The notes: generated from the sequence alone by a model not told the origin. 64,000 nucleotides of DNA from Sinonovacula constricta (GCA_007844125.1 CM017572.1:35885203-35949202); one strand, 5' to 3'; numbered from the stretch's first letter, positions 10,868 through 23,507 are shown. Numbers and translations are program-made.

Positions 10868-11289
10868 GCCACCAAAGGCGGGCATATAGTAGTCAAACCA
10901 TCTGTCCGTCCATCAGTCTGTCTGTCCAACATTTATGTCCTCTCAATAACTCTGTCTTTCCTGCATGGATTTTAAAATAACTTGGCAGAAATGTCAAACT
11001 CATGAAGACTTTGTGTCGCGCACAAGACCCAGTTTGGTTACTCAAAGGTCAAGGTCACACAGGGTAAAGTCATAATCCCAAGAAGTGCACTGGTGGTCGG
11101 AGCGAACACAACGACCAGTGCACTACCAGGGATTATGATTATTATGAGTTAAAAAATTCAATATGGTTATATACATAAATCTTATGCGTTTGTCTTTTTA
11201 GTAACTCAAATACCTCCATGACAATTACAACATTTTCTTTACTGGACATGACTTCGGAGGCATACGTCTGTTTACAATGACATTTCTTG
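10868..11289. mobile_element. Nested 422-bp insertion within the SINE
   Basis: The insertion is flanked by TTTTAT on both sides (10862-10867 and 11290-11295), a candidate target-site duplication. It begins GCCACCAAAGGCGGGCATAT and carries CTGTCCGTCC repeats, a GTCAAGGTCAC segment and a strong hairpin at 11070-11138. It has no open frame of note, so it is non-autonomous. Confidence 0.7.
11070..11138. repeat. Hairpin inside the nested insertion
   Basis: TCATAATCCC...GTGCACTGGT pairs with ACCAGTGCAC...GGGATTATGA across a short GTCGGAGCGAACACAACG-type loop. Arms are about 25 nt with a few mismatches. Confidence 0.85.
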
Positions 11290-11564
11290 TTTTATCTGGA
11301 GACAGTGTCCACTTGAAGCAGATATAGTGCTTCTCTGTGTGTGTAACATGTGGTCAACATGTGGCATGATACCACACCCAGTCACATTATCCTGACACTG
11401 GGCCAACCAGTTGTGGAACTATCCTTGTATTTGCTTGAGTGTTGACAAGGGAGCTATACCACTACTATTTTTAACAAGTTTGGTATGTCGCGGCCCGGGA
11501 TTGAACGCGGGGTCTCCCATACATGGAGCCGATGCTCTACCGATTGCGCTACCAGGTCCAGTCA

Positions 11565-13555
11565 TAATAAATGGTAGTCAAACAATGTGACTTCACTAAA
11601 ACAGCATTGTAAGGCCCTGGTTAACCAAAAGAAAGCTCATGACGATGTTGATATTTATGTAACCAGAGTGTGTTTGTGTGTTATTGTTGTATTTTGTCCG
11701 CATGTTTCATCATGTCTTTTATTTTTGTATTTAAATGTATTATCTATTGTACGTAATATATATACTTGATGTTAAATATTGGTTTTATTACTTTCAGGCA
11801 AATTTGTTAACCCTTTAATGAAAAATCTACATCAATTAGAACAACTTTTTACCTCCCATTGTTCTAATGGTTACATTTATTACATGTAAGAACTGAAAAA
11901 TACAGAATAATACCAGAATATAGAATGAGATCAAAGATACAGTATATGTTTCTATGTTAAAGTGACATATAGGACACCAATAGATGGTATAAACAAAAAC
12001 AGTATATGTTTATAACTTTAAGTTATCTTTTAAGACATCAATAGAATGAACAATTATAATGTTAACATAAACTTTCTTGTCATCCCAAAACATTAAATCC
12101 ATATTTGGATTTGGCATTAAGCAGGTTAGAAACGGCAATAATAATAACCTTTTTTGATGCGCTAACTATAAGACAAAAAATATTTTCATTAAACATCTTT
12201 GTAAACCATTGTTATCTGAACAGATCTCGCAAAATGTTGTCTCTAGATGTCCTACGCCTGTCTGAAAAGTGAACCATAATGCCACAATCGTCATTATAAA
12301 CATGTATTTCCTATCTGAGCCAAACTGCACATTTAACTTTTTTTAAACTAAGACAGCCATGTGACCACTTACATTTTAGCTCATGCACATCATCCGCTGT
12401 GATATCCATGCCTATTTTTAGCTGGAATCCCAGTTGTTCTTATTTTTAGATTTGAAAAGATTGAAAATATCAAGTGTTAATTGAGTTTTACTTCCCTAAA
12501 ATTGAGATACTGTTGAAAATCGTCAAAGCTTAGTCTGAAGTATGGGTGTTGTTGTTTTTTGGAAGAAATTATGCACAAATACCCCAAACAGAGGTCAGAT
12601 ATTGTTGCATATATAACATTATAGGCAAACTGTCGGATATCATGTTTAACATATAAATGAACCAAATACATGACTGTTCCAACCAGCGTCCTTAATTTTA
12701 GTAATAATGACATTTTATATATACATTCTCTTTTATTATATAAATAATTATTATTATTTATTCTATCAAAATGTTTTATCTATATCCCTAGACGCAGACA
12801 AAAAATTGTGCTTAGTGATCATGATTAAATATTGCAATTAGTCTGCAGTGGTTAGCTCCCTTGCTTAAACTAAGAAAAAAAACTACGTAAGTCGAATTTT
12901 ATAGACATTAAAAACAAATCTTTATAAGAGTTTTTGAAATGCTGCGATAGTAGGAAAGTGATAAAAATCACGTCATTATAATGTGTCCTAGTTATTCAGA
13001 TATAAGAAACATGTTAATTAAGAAGTACTGTAGAGTCAAACAAAGAATGTTTAAATTTGTACAATTACTGCTATCTGATAAAAAAATATGCTTTAAAACG
13101 TTCAGCTTGTATTTCCATTAGAAAAAAAGAAACAATTTTTTAATGTTTTGGTAATGTAATAAAAAAATCTTACCTTTATAATAGAAAAAAATCTCTCTTG
13201 AAGGCTTACACAAGATGTTTAGTCTTCCCCTGAAATTAAAAATATATCACGAAAGAATTTTGTTCAAAAAATAATTTGACTATTTTCTAATCACATACAT
13301 GTATATTGACATATTTCTTTGATATCAGAAGGGGATGTATGCCTTGGTTTTTTATATGCTCTGTACTTTAAAACGAAAGAAATGTGTAACTATTGTGTAA
13401 ATATGTAAAGATTGCTTATTTTGTGATTAACTATAATTTTCCACTTTGTGATATTATTAGGAATATTATCTGAAAATAAGTCAAAGGCTTCTTTGTGTAA
13501 ATGGGTCCTTTACCTTTTGCTTATTTTGTTGATAAGTTGTGTTTTTGTTTTTTAA
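11565..13555. other. AT-rich spacer, no gene seen
   Basis: About 2 kb without a convincing exon. ACAGTATATGTTT recurs at about 11939 and 12000, suggesting a small local duplication. Short open frames at 11587 and 12477 lack any motif. Confidence 0.3.
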
Positions 13556-13559
13556 GTAC

Positions 13560-13768
13560 ATTGCAGCGAACATTTTTATGATCATTATAGCAACGTCCAG
13601 CTTTTTGGCGGAGGAATAACCCAGACAGATATCCAGCGCACCGCAAGTCAGCTGGAAGACCTTCTCACATAAAGTCCTTCGCTCCAAACGGGAATCGAAC
13701 CCACGCGGTGAGAGACTCAGTCGGAGGCGTTACGAATCGACGACTCTACCACTACGCCATGGGCGCCC
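13560..13768 (-). mobile_element. tRNA-derived SINE (family 3)
   Basis: On the minus strand the head reads GGCGCCCATGGCGTAGTGG then TAGAGTCGTCGA (A box), with a B box GTGGGTTCGATTCCCG. The body contains AAGTCAGCTGGAAGACC and GTCCAGCTTTTTGG on the plus strand. The body resembles the 54-bp minisatellite unit at 31986-33075. Confidence 0.8.
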
Positions 13769-13994
13769 CACTCACCTTTTGCATTTAGTCATTAAGGGAT
13801 AAACTTTGTGTACTTATCTGATTCAATGCCACATTCTACCCCTACTACAGAACATGATATCTCGTTTGTAAACTCTGTTTTTAAGTTTGACGGTATTTTA
13901 ACATTTAAGTTAAATACATTTAAAAATCGTCATAATATCACTTGAAAATAAGTAAATATGGTTAGCTCCCGTTTATTTTCTATAAATAGTATCT

Positions 13995-14053
13995 ATCGGA
14001 ACTCCTCGGGTAATTCCGTCCTCGGGACAGTGAATTATCCGAGGTGTTCCGAT
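13995..14053. repeat. 59-bp palindrome (hairpin)
   Basis: ATCGGAACTCCTCGGGTAATT pairs with AATTATCCGAGGTGTTCCGAT with two mismatches. The loop contains a further GTCC/GGAC pairing. Probably the core of a fold-back element. Confidence 0.85.
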
Positions 14054-14059
14054 TGAATT

Positions 14060-14730
14060 AGTAAGTAATATGCGGGGCATTCATGCATTGTTTTTTCGGT
14101 AACAATTCCATTTAAATAAATTTTGTTTATATTTATTTTATATTTTAATTAAGTTAAAGTGTATTTAAAATGACGCAACATCCTCACCAGTCTCTTGAAT
14201 TTGTTTAAGTACAATATGTGTATCGTGTCTATGTTACATTTTAAGGAAGAAGTCCAAATAAATATATATGTCTGTTCTATTCTAAAAAATTCAACCAAAA
14301 AATTAATACCTAAAAATGTAATCATTGCCGATCATATTACCATGTGAATATAAACTGTTTAAACCAAATTATAATTAGAATATTTCAATTATAGTTGAAT
14401 TAAAATTAAAGGCCGTGACAAGTGCGCCTCCACGTGGTGTGTTCTAGGTGCTGCTGGTATATCTAATTCACGAAGTATCCATCTGTAACTGAACGCTCCT
14501 TTCGGTTATAACAATTCATTTGCACTTAGATTAAGTCTAACATAACGGCTCTATGGAGTTCAGCCACTATTGGCTATTGCTGTAATATATTGATGCGAGA
14601 GATACAGTTTTTGAAAGCAACCAATTTGTTAGAGAGACAGAGAGAGGACGAGAGAGATTTTGAACACTGCGTACACTGTAAGACAGAACAAAGTGTGAAA
14701 AAAATCACTCCAAATGTTTATTTTTTCCAA
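14060..14730. other. Spacer
   Basis: Contains a GA-rich patch (GAGAGACAGAGAGAGGACGA near 14632). No gene seen. Confidence 0.3.
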
Positions 14731-14734
14731 ATAT

Positions 14735-15000
14735 AACATAGGAACAACTGTGGTATCTGCTAAAATATAACAACGTCAGAGCGGTTTACCCGGGTGACAA
14801 TATACCGTTGTCACCAAAGTAAGCTGTCATGCGGTTTTGCTTAGTTTAAAAATAGCTAACTCTGCAGCATGGCTCAGTTAGGAAATACATGTTTACAGTG
14901 ACGAGTGGGGATTTATGATACACTGTTCACACAGGTCTAGGACATCAATAAACATTGTCTTACTGGGCCTTCATCATCACAATAACTGATTTATTTTAAG
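14735..15000 (+). repeat. Interspersed repeat, copy 1 of 2
   Basis: Matches about 38065-38345 in the same orientation. Shared words include ACGTCAGAGCGG, TAAAAATAGCTA, TAGGAAATAC, AATGACGAGT-like text, TTCACACAG(G/A)TCTAGGACATC and AATAA. Class unknown. Confidence 0.75.
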
Positions 15001-15004
15001 TGTC

Positions 15005-16975
15005 AACATACATCATAACTTACTTGTGATCTCGTCATGTTGCGCAGGCATGACTTTAAGATGTTTTAATCAAAATTGGGTTGCTATCGAATATCCAGTT
15101 TTGGGCACCTACTTAAACAGCTAGAGCTAGAAAATGAGTATTTAGCGATTTTTGTCCTAAAATAGCGTGAATATGAATGTTTGTGGATTTTACTGCCATC
15201 ATTAACTCTGGATTCCCCGCATTGTTTTAAAGCATTGGACCCATATAGCACCTAAAGGGGCGGGGGAGGGGGGTGTAATTAACTTAACGTTGTTTTTAAA
15301 GGTATGGAGCTTAATGACTTCTTCCATTTGAAGAAACGAAATGTGAATTGAACAGGGTCTGCCTATGACTATGTCCTTTAAGGTATTTTAAGGAAGAGGG
15401 GTCCTGTGCCTATTTTTCTTTAACTATGTCTGGAAGCCCGAGGCCCGACTGTCTCTCTACAATTCACCTTATTATACATATCGTATATATAAGAAGAAAG
15501 TCATCGGCTTATGGCAGGAAAGAGACTAAATTGCCTTGCTAAATGGGACCGAAATTTAGTAAACACGTGCATTTAAATTGATAGAATATTTGCATTTTAT
15601 GAACGTTTTACACTATGCTGGAAAAGAATACATGGGTTAGTACAGTACATATGATGTATATACATTCAGTGTTGTTGTTTTGTTGTTGGTGTTTTTTCTA
15701 GTAATACTGTCTCATTTTATTGATAATATCACAAGGATTCAGAATCTATGAACATTGCTGTACAATTTTGTGTTTTCTATATGAAATCAGGCTCTGAATT
15801 TTATATGATAGTATTACTTTAAAGTAGTTTACAATTTTATCGCCCGCGAAATTTGAAATCAGCCAATACGATCGCGCGGTAGGATTATTTTAAAGCTGTA
15901 CTAGTGTTACGATTTTTTTTTCTTTTTTGTTAAAAATGTATATGAAAAGTTGTATACATTACAGCTTTTAGAAGGGATTTCAATTGGATATGATCTAATT
16001 ATATGCTATTTAAGTGTTTTTAATAAAAACTATTTCTTCTCGATATAATAATAGGGCTTTTTTTTAATTGAATCTGCTTGGTCTGAGGCTAAAAGAGCAG
16101 AGTGGTTCTATCGATATTTGGTATCCCTTGTAGATTTTTGTTCTTGCATTTGTGTGCTGCCCGCACATAAATATCACGTGGTTAAAAGATTCATTTGGAT
16201 GTGGGCAGTTTCTTGGTCTAATTTTATTCTCCGCCCCTTAATTGCTAGGTCCTATCCACAATCTTGTGTACATTTTATCATAAACTGTATTATTTCCATA
16301 ATATGGAGGTTCTTTGCTTTTATTTTGTATTTTTGCTGGACCTTTTTAGATAACGATGCGCTATTTTGTTATTGAAAAGAAAAAAGAAAGAAGAAAAAAT
16401 GTTGGATACCATATTTTAACTGGTCCTTGCAATATTGTTTTCCTTACTTATAACTGATTAATATATGTTGTTAATTAAAATCCTAACCAACGCCGCATAT
16501 TGTTGTTTTTTGTTATTTTTGTTGTTTTGGTTTTAGATAGTTCTTGGGGTTTTTTTATCGTATGGACCATGAAACTATGTAATAAATGAAAAATGCTAGC
16601 AACTGTTAATTAAAGTAGTAGTGTATATCGTTAATTGATTAATCGGATCGTTTATTTGCTGGGTGTTTAGTTTAATGGTTAAAAAAGGTTTGCACTTTAT
16701 ATCAATTTTACATATATGTCTCATATTTTCTTAAATATTATATATTTAGAATCGTTATCCGAAATAACCATTTTGTATTGTTTTTAAATGTTATGTTTAT
16801 AAAACCAGAAAAGTGTGTTTTAAAATTTAAAAAAATGTGTAAAAGTTTAAATTTCAGTTACGATTCAGGGGTTTTCATGGTTATGCTTGTTCCACTTACA
16901 TGTTCGACATGTGTTTACCAGATGTCGTTTCCATGACGATGTATTTCGTTACTTTTTAAGTAACACACACTTATA
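15005..16975. other. AT-rich spacer, no gene seen
   Basis: A G-run (GGGGCGGGGGAGGGGGG) lies near 15258. The 85-residue open frame at 16118 is hydrophobic and T-rich with no splice or domain support. Confidence 0.3.
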
Positions 16976-16982
16976 AACATTT

Positions 16983-17085
16983 GAGGCGCCCGTGGCGTAC
17001 AGTTAGAGTCGCCGACTTGTAACTCCCCTGACTGCTTAGTCGCTTATCGCGTAGGAACGAGCCCCGTTCGGAACGCAGGAGTTAA
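16983..17085 (+). mobile_element. SINE head (family 3-like), plus orientation
   Basis: GGCGCCCGTGGCGTACAGTT then AGAGTCGCCGAC is an A-box head like that of 13560-13768. A degenerate B-box region, GGAACGAGCCCCGTTCGG, follows. No body is recognisable. Confidence 0.6.
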
Positions 17086-17089
17086 TTTC

Positions 17090-18265
17090 TCAATATTTTA
17101 CTAAAATGTAAAGTTGTCAATTTCTTGTTTTGTATCGCGTCTTATTTTACAAGTGTATTTTAACATTGTGTCCTTATAATACACATTTAATTGGACTATA
17201 TTTATTTGGTTTAGTTTTGTTTTCTGTTTTGGAAAACAATTAAAATGTCAAATGTGTAAGTTTGATCGCATGAATTCATGTGCAACTTTATTATTTGGAA
17301 TAGGGTTACTAAGGTACTTTTTATAAACATATATTGATCTCGGAACGATTCTCGTGAACAAAGGAAAACACGTGGACAGGCTTATATGTGCAGGTGGATT
17401 CGTCTACATTCTGGAGAGAGATGTGTACACAAAGACCTGCGCACGTGATTTCCCTTGTCAACGTGAGTAATTTTCCGAGATAAATAGACCTCAGTCAAAC
17501 AAATGTGTGATCGAGGTGTGTCAACATGGCGAAACTCGAAAAAACGTTTGCACTTTAGCTTTTGATTATAAGCATGGCAATTATATACATTATGATCAAA
17601 CCTGAGCTTGGAAACAACATAATAATTTATAACACAACATATCCTTTATCCTTTTCTAATTCTCTATAGAATCCATCAGGCTTGCTCCGCCTTAAATTAG
17701 TTTCATAAATACGAAATCAATGTTATGAAATGTATTGCTATTTTTGTTTGTTCTCGTATCAATAAAGACAAAATCGTTAGAAAGATTGACATTGTTTTAT
17801 TACGTATCGTTTTCCATACCAAAACAAAGCAGATTCATCATGGTAAAGTAGAGCTACCACGAGAAGAGCAAGGCCCTCAGAAAGCACTGCTCACCCAGAT
17901 TAGCTTGGACATAAAATGGTGGTCTGCATCTGAAAGTTCAAATTGAGATTAAATATTTTAACATCCCTCCAGTTCTATCCTTTTTGTATAACTAACAAGA
18001 CTAGCCATGTGTGAATATACGTATTTTTTCCAAACACCCGACACCACGTGCACCATGATCCAGTGCTGGGTATGCTTCGGCCAAAGATGCGAAGGTAAGA
18101 TTTCTTTTTTCGAAAGTCAAATTTTCATCAAAAGCTAAGACAAAAATCCGCGTCAATTCATCAGAAGCCAAGAAAACAAAACTCCACATCAATTGGCAGC
18201 ATAAATTGTATTTTTAACAAGGAGCTGCCTTGCTGTATATCAATTAAAACGGGATTTCCGGTGAA
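17090..18265. other. Spacer, no gene seen
   Basis: AT-rich; no exon pair or repeat could be supported. Confidence 0.3.
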
Positions 18266-18267
18266 AA

Positions 18268-18352
18268 TGAACCAGTCCATTAGTTAGTAAAGGGATTTCA
18301 CGAATCAGTCCATTATTTAGTAAAGGGGTTTCATGGGTCAGTCCATTATGTA
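18268..18352. repeat. Short tandem repeat, about 34-bp unit, 2.5 copies
   Basis: CAGTCCATTA(G/T)TTAGTAAAGG followed by GGTTTCA recurs at about 18271, 18306 and 18340. GGGTCA words continue downstream to 18500. Confidence 0.7.
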
Positions 18353-18583
18353 TATCTGTGTTCGATTTTATATGTCCCAAGTCAACAAAACGGGTCGATG
18401 TAGGTCAAACCAAGGTCAGAGCGGGGCTAAGTGGGTCATATATGTTTACAAACTGGTCAATATGGGTCAAACGTGTATCAGAACGAGGCAAGTAGGTCAA
18501 AGTCGAGGCTTTGCAGTTTTATACCTCGAAATTTCAAGCAGTTTTTTGAGTTGTCTCCCTTCCTTGGTTTAACCCATTTTTTG

Positions 18584-18762
18584 TATAGGTAAGTCAGGTA
18601 GTTATCCTGCCTCACCTATTACATAGTGGAATAACCTGCCAAACAAAGCTTTGGACGCACCCATTTTTACAGTAAAGGTAAGTCAGGTAGTTGTGCTTCA
18701 TACGTTATTGTCAATATTAATAGCCAAGGTTGCATACTGGAACAACCTGCCTACCCTATTTT
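18584..18762. repeat. Two-copy duplication with internal inverted motifs
   Basis: GGTAAGTCAGGTAGTT at 18588 and 18677 is followed each time by TGGAA(T/C)AACCTGCC (about 18626 and 18738). The two motifs are near inverted repeats of one another (GGTAGTT...AACCTGCC). Confidence 0.65.
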
Positions 18763-19229
18763 TGTTTGGCATTACCTTTGGTGAAATATACAAGTCTCCA
18801 GAGTTAGACTGACCAAACAAGTTGTGTATGTTACATCTGAATCTATTGTGTAATATAACGTGTAATTATAAAAGTACTTTAATAGAAGTTCCATTTCTTC
18901 ACATATCTTTACATGTCTTGATTTTTGTGCAAATACGTTTATTTTAAGGGTATGTTGACGGTGTACTTACTTAGCAAAATGTTAATTTTGTTGTTGTTGT
19001 TGTTGCTAATAAGAATTCAATCATGCATGTAATTGAAGTTATGGAATAGAATAAACAAACACACCAAACAATGAATAATAAGTATTTTTTTATTTCATGA
19101 CTTTCCTTGACAACATTGAGAGACACAGATTCTGACAATGTGAATATTTAAGCATAAGAACATTGAACTCTATGGACAAGTTCACAAACATTGCAAAGGA
19201 TGATATTACAATTTATCCACCGGCTTTCT

Positions 19230-19440
19230 CCTCTTGATGTTTTTTGTTCTTTTGTTACATCATCGCGACACAATTATGATCACATTGAGGACGTCCAGCT
19301 ACCTGCAAGACACATCCTCGGATACCCATCGATGTAGCGAGCAGAATCACCCCTGGGTAGTCGAGGATGTGCAAGACATATCTCTATGTAAAACCAGCTC
19401 ATCCCCAAAAAATCAAGTTTTTCCTGACAAAGTGGCGGAC
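19230..19440 (-). mobile_element. Degenerate SINE family 3 body with hairpin
   Basis: TGTTACATCATCGCGACACA then ATTATGATCA and GTCCAGCT match the family 3 bodies at 13560 and 30590. Within it CAAGACACATCCTCGGATACC (about 19305) pairs imperfectly with GGGTAGTCGAGGATGTGCAAG (about 19354-19374). Confidence 0.55.
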
Positions 19441-19802
19441 AAATTCTAAATTCGATCCTATTACATATATATCATAGACGTACAACTACAAGTTTAAATG
19501 GACAAAAAACATGGGGTTGGCAAAATGTGTTTCGACAATTATGAATGACGTGATATTACTAACATATTGAACAACTATTAGCTTGAGTTAGTTCAGTCCC
19601 TTTAAAACATAAAATCCTTCAATAACAATAACAGCATTATAAAGTAATGAAATAGATATTCAATTTCTAGCTTTTTATGACTTTTAGTGGAGAACAAATT
19701 GTAAAATCAATCCTATTTCATATATGTATGTAACAGAGGTACAAAACTATTTTAAATTCACAAAAAACATGGGGTTGGCAAAATGTGTTTGGCAATGATG
19801 AC
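19430..19802. repeat. Two-copy local duplication, offset about 256 bp
   Basis: Segments 19430-19545 and 19686-19802 share GGACAAATT-like text, CGATCCTATT/CAATCCTATT, and CAAAAAACATGGGGTTGGCA then AAATGTGTTT. Confidence 0.75.
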
Positions 19803-19804
19803 TA

Positions 19805-20640
19805 CCCAGATTTTGCATCCGGTAGAAATTGAATCTGCAAGATTGACTTAGAAAATTTTTTTTTGTTAATATCATTTACAAATAGTTTTTGTTCATTAAA
19901 TTTTAATTTGTTTTTTAAACAAATGCGGTCACAAAAGCTGACTTATAATGGACTGAGAATAAAAAAAAATAACTTCATAATCTGTAATACCATACAAAAA
20001 CATTCCATTGAACTTAACATGGCCATCTATGAGTGACTTCCTGCTTCACTGTCATAAATACAAAGGACTGTAAAGGACTTGGTAAAATGCACACGCATGT
20101 ATACCGTGCAATTACATTAGTAGGAAAAAAATCTTTGACAAAGGCATTGACTTCCAAAATTAATTTCACAATTAAAAAGCCAAAAAGGTCATTTAACATT
20201 CTTAATATGTAGATAACCTAGCTTCTTTAATATTACAATACATGTACTTTAACCTAGGCAAAGGTCAACTTTAGCTGTGGGCCTTTAAATATAAACATAA
20301 AAAATATGTGTTAAAAATATTAGAAAAAGAAATACAACACAGATGTTAAAACTAACAATGAATGGAATACAAATTTAGAAAACAACATTATGCCCACATT
20401 TTATGAAACGGTCGGACTTAACTTTGGTGGATATGCCTGACTTAAGAAAATGCCCTATCATTGAGTAAAGATTAAAGATTTTAGAATATTTCAAAATAAA
20501 ATTTAAATTCTGTCCAGAAAGTTATTGGTTGGATGGGTAAAACTCTTGAAATCTCCCATGATTACAATAATCTCTTAGTCTGCTAAGCACCAATTAAAGA
20601 AGAATTGGGAAAAAAGTGTTGATCCAGATCAGTTGGGAGC
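19805..20640. other. AT-rich spacer
   Basis: No supported feature. Confidence 0.3.
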
Positions 20641-20644
20641 TTTG

Positions 20645-22468
20645 TGATCAGGATCTTCACTTTTTGCTGCTAAGTCAATGGGTTAGTTTTTTATTAGGAT
20701 CTACACTTTTAGCTGCTAAATCTATGGGGTAGTTTTTGATCAGGATCTACATTTTTGCTGCTAAATCTATGGGGTAGTTTTTGATCAGGATCTACATTTT
20801 TTGATGCTAAATCTATGGGGTAGTTTTGATCAGGATCTACACTTTTAGCTGCTAAATCTATGGAGTAGTTTTTGATCAGGATCTACATGTCATTTTAGCT
20901 GCTAAATCTATGGGTAGTTTTTGATCAGGATCTACATGTCATTTTTGATGCTAAATATATGGGGTAGTTTTTGATCAGGATCTACATGTCATTTTTGATG
21001 CTAAATCTATAGGTAGTTTTTGATCAGGATCTACACTTTTAGCTGCGAAATCTATGGAGTAGTTTTTGATCAGGATCTACACTTTTAGCTGCTAAATCTA
21101 TGGAGTAGTTTTTGACCAGGATCTACATTTTTGCTGCTAAATCTAAGTAGTTTTTGATCAGGATCTACATTTTTGCTGCTAAATCTATGGGGTAGTTTTT
21201 GATCAGGATCTACATTTTTTGATGCTAAATCTATGGGTAGTTTTTGATCAGGATCTACATTTTTTGATGCTAAATCTATGGGTAGTTTTTGATCAGGATC
21301 TACACTTTTTGATGCTAAATCTATGGGGTAGTTTTTGATCAGGATCTACACTTTTTGATGCTAAATCTATTGGGTAGTTTTTGATCAGGATCTACATTTG
21401 TTGATGATAAATCTATGGGGTAGTTTTTGATCAGGATCTACATTTTTGATGCTAAATCTATGGGGTAGTTTTTGATCAGGATCTACATTTTTTTATGCTA
21501 AATCTATGGGTAGTTTTTGATTAGGATCTACATTTTTAGCTGCTAAATCTATGGGGTAGTTTTTGATCAGGATCTACATTTTTTATGCTAAATCTATGGG
21601 TAGTTTTTGTTCAGGATCTACATTTTTTGATGCTAAATCTATGGGGTAGTTTTTGATCAGGATCTACATTTGTTGATGATAAATCTATGGGGTAGTTTTT
21701 GATCAGGATCTACACTTTTTGATGCTAAATCTATTAGTAGTTTTTGATCAGGATCTACACTTTTTGATGCTAAATCTATGGGGTAGTTTTTGATCAGGAT
21801 CTACATTTTTTGATGCTAAATCTATGGGTAGTTTTTGATCAGGATCTACATTTTTGATGCTAAATCTATGGGGTAGTTTTTGATCAGGATCTACATTTTT
21901 TGATGCTAAATCTATGGGGTAGTTTTTGATCAGGATCTACACTTTTTGATGCTAAATCTTTTAGTAGTTTTTGATCAGGATCTACATTTTTGATGCTAAA
22001 TCTATGGGTAGTTTTTGATCAGGATCTACAATTTTGATGCTAAATCTATGGGGTAGTTTTTGATCAGGATCTACATTTTTTGATGCTAAATCTATGGGTA
22101 GTTTTTGATCAGGATCTACATTTTTTGATGCTAAATCTATGGGTAGTTTTTGATCAGGATCTACATGTCATTTTTGATGCTAAATCTATGGGGTAGTTTT
22201 TGATCAGGATCTACATTTTTTATGCTAAAACTATGGGTAGTTTTTGATCAGGATCTACACTTTTTGATGCTAAATCTATGGGTAGTTTTTGATCAGGATC
22301 TACATTTTTTGATGCCAAATCTATGGGGTAGTTTTTGATCAGGATCTACATTTTTTGATGCTAAATCTATGGGTAGTTTTTGATCAGGATCTACACTTTT
22401 TACAGTTAAGTCTAAGGAGTAGTTTTTTATCAGGATCTACACTTTTTGCAGCCATTAGATCCATTCCT
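20645..22468. repeat. Minisatellite, about 45-bp unit, about 40 copies
   Basis: Core TAGTTTTTGATCAGGATCTA followed by CA, a variable T-run, GATGCTAAATCTATGGGG. Period varies by 1-6 bp because of the T-run, GGGG/GGG/GG, GCTGCTAAATC and CATGTCATTTTT variants. Copies at both ends are degenerate (GATCTTCAC at the left, CAGCCATTAGATCC at the right), typical of an array whose edges escape homogenisation. The unit has stops in all frames and carries no long open frame. Confidence 0.95.
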
Positions 22469-22469
22469 G

Positions 22470-22950
22470 TTGCCACAGAAATAAGCAAATAGTAGATATT
22501 TAAATTTCCCCTTCGTTGTCATGCACATATTACACACCCAACACAGGATGAGGAGGTCTGAACCAACAGATAACATTGCAATTTCTTCAAATGTAGTTAA
22601 ATTTCTAGGATTTTATGGCATGAGCTGCACATTCAATAACCATAATTATAAGATGCAGAAGGAATGCAAGCATGCACAGAGCAACCAGTCCTTTTATTTC
22701 CTTCCAAGTACATCTACTTCAAATTATGAATTGCTTTTCCTGAAAATTTCCTAAAACATTAAAAAATAAAGTAACCCTATGACATAGTATAACCACTTTA
22801 GAGAATTACATATTGCTAGGAAACTATACATAATTAAATCATCTTTCAATGAAAATTTCCTTAAACTGTTTAAATATAAAAAAGTGACCCTAATGTGTTG
22901 TAATGGAAACACCATTTCATAATTACATGTTGCTAGACAACTAAACATCA
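22470..22950. other. AT-rich spacer
   Basis: Short open frames at 22521 (+) and 22751 (-) have no motif. Confidence 0.3.
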
Positions 22951-22953
22951 CAG

Positions 22954-23177
22954 TCGATACAGAGGGCAGTCTTCATGTAACTGCAACATGGACACAGACG
23001 GTGCTGGGTGTGGCCTTTCCCAACATAGCTGAAGAGAAGCGAGGTCTGTTGGATAATGCTGTCTTTGGTGCTGTTTGTCTTGATGTCAAGCACTGGTTAG
23101 AAGATGTCCGCAAGTGTACTCTTTGCTGCACAGGGGGCGTTGTAAGACTATCGAGCACCATGGACATTTGTCTCTAG
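22954..23177 (+). CDS. Possible terminal coding exon, unrecognised
   Basis: An acceptor-like ACATCACAG (ending 22953) precedes a frame open for 73 codons to TAG at 23175-23177. It reads DTEGSLHVTATWTQT, then VLGVAFPNIAEEKRGLLDNA and VFGAVCLDVKHWLEDV. GC content is well above the surroundings and composition is protein-like. No family was recognised. It could be the 3' exon of a gene, a retro-copy fragment or part of a transposon. The overlapping minus-strand frame looks like the shadow. Confidence 0.35.
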
Positions 23178-23179
23178 GA

Positions 23180-23505
23180 AGTGACTTGGTAGCAGATCAG
23201 GTCTGTGGAGGATAATAACAATAATAATTGTAAAGTTTTAAAGTTTATAGGTGCTGTATTACCTGTAGTCCTGTTAAATAACCTTTGTTATCTCCCCTGA
23301 ATAATTGCCTCCCTTAAACACTCTTTAGATGGATGTCGGCGTTTCATTTCCGGTGGAGAGCAAATAAAAAATGTCAGCAATGAAAGAAACAGTGTTAAAA
23401 TCGACTGAAAAAAGAGACATTGTTGTGTGTTACAATAAGGCTTCTTTGAAGCATGTTGCTTTTCAATTAAACGACTTTTTGATCTCAATCAGAAAGTTGC
23501 AAAAC
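23180..23505. other. Spacer
   Basis: No gene seen. The 23371 open frame overlaps the start of the repeat copy that follows. Confidence 0.25.
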
Positions 23506-23507
23506 CT

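Larger units (their letters stand above)
10821..11559 (-). mobile_element. tRNA-derived SINE (family 2), interrupted by a nested insertion
   Basis: The parts at 10821-10867 and 11290-11559 together match the uninterrupted copy at 29461-29775. They share GTTTATTGGGTTTATCGTC, TCTGGAGAC-GTGTCCACTTGAAG, GCATGATACCACACCCAGT and a tRNA-like head. On the minus strand the head (11488-11559) reads GGTAGCGCAATCGGTAGAGC, then GCGTTCAATCCCGGGCCGCG as the B-box arm. Confidence 0.85.

Noticed and set aside
16118..16375. 85-codon hydrophobic frame as a membrane protein
   Set aside because: T-rich composition explains the hydrophobicity; no splice, start or domain support.
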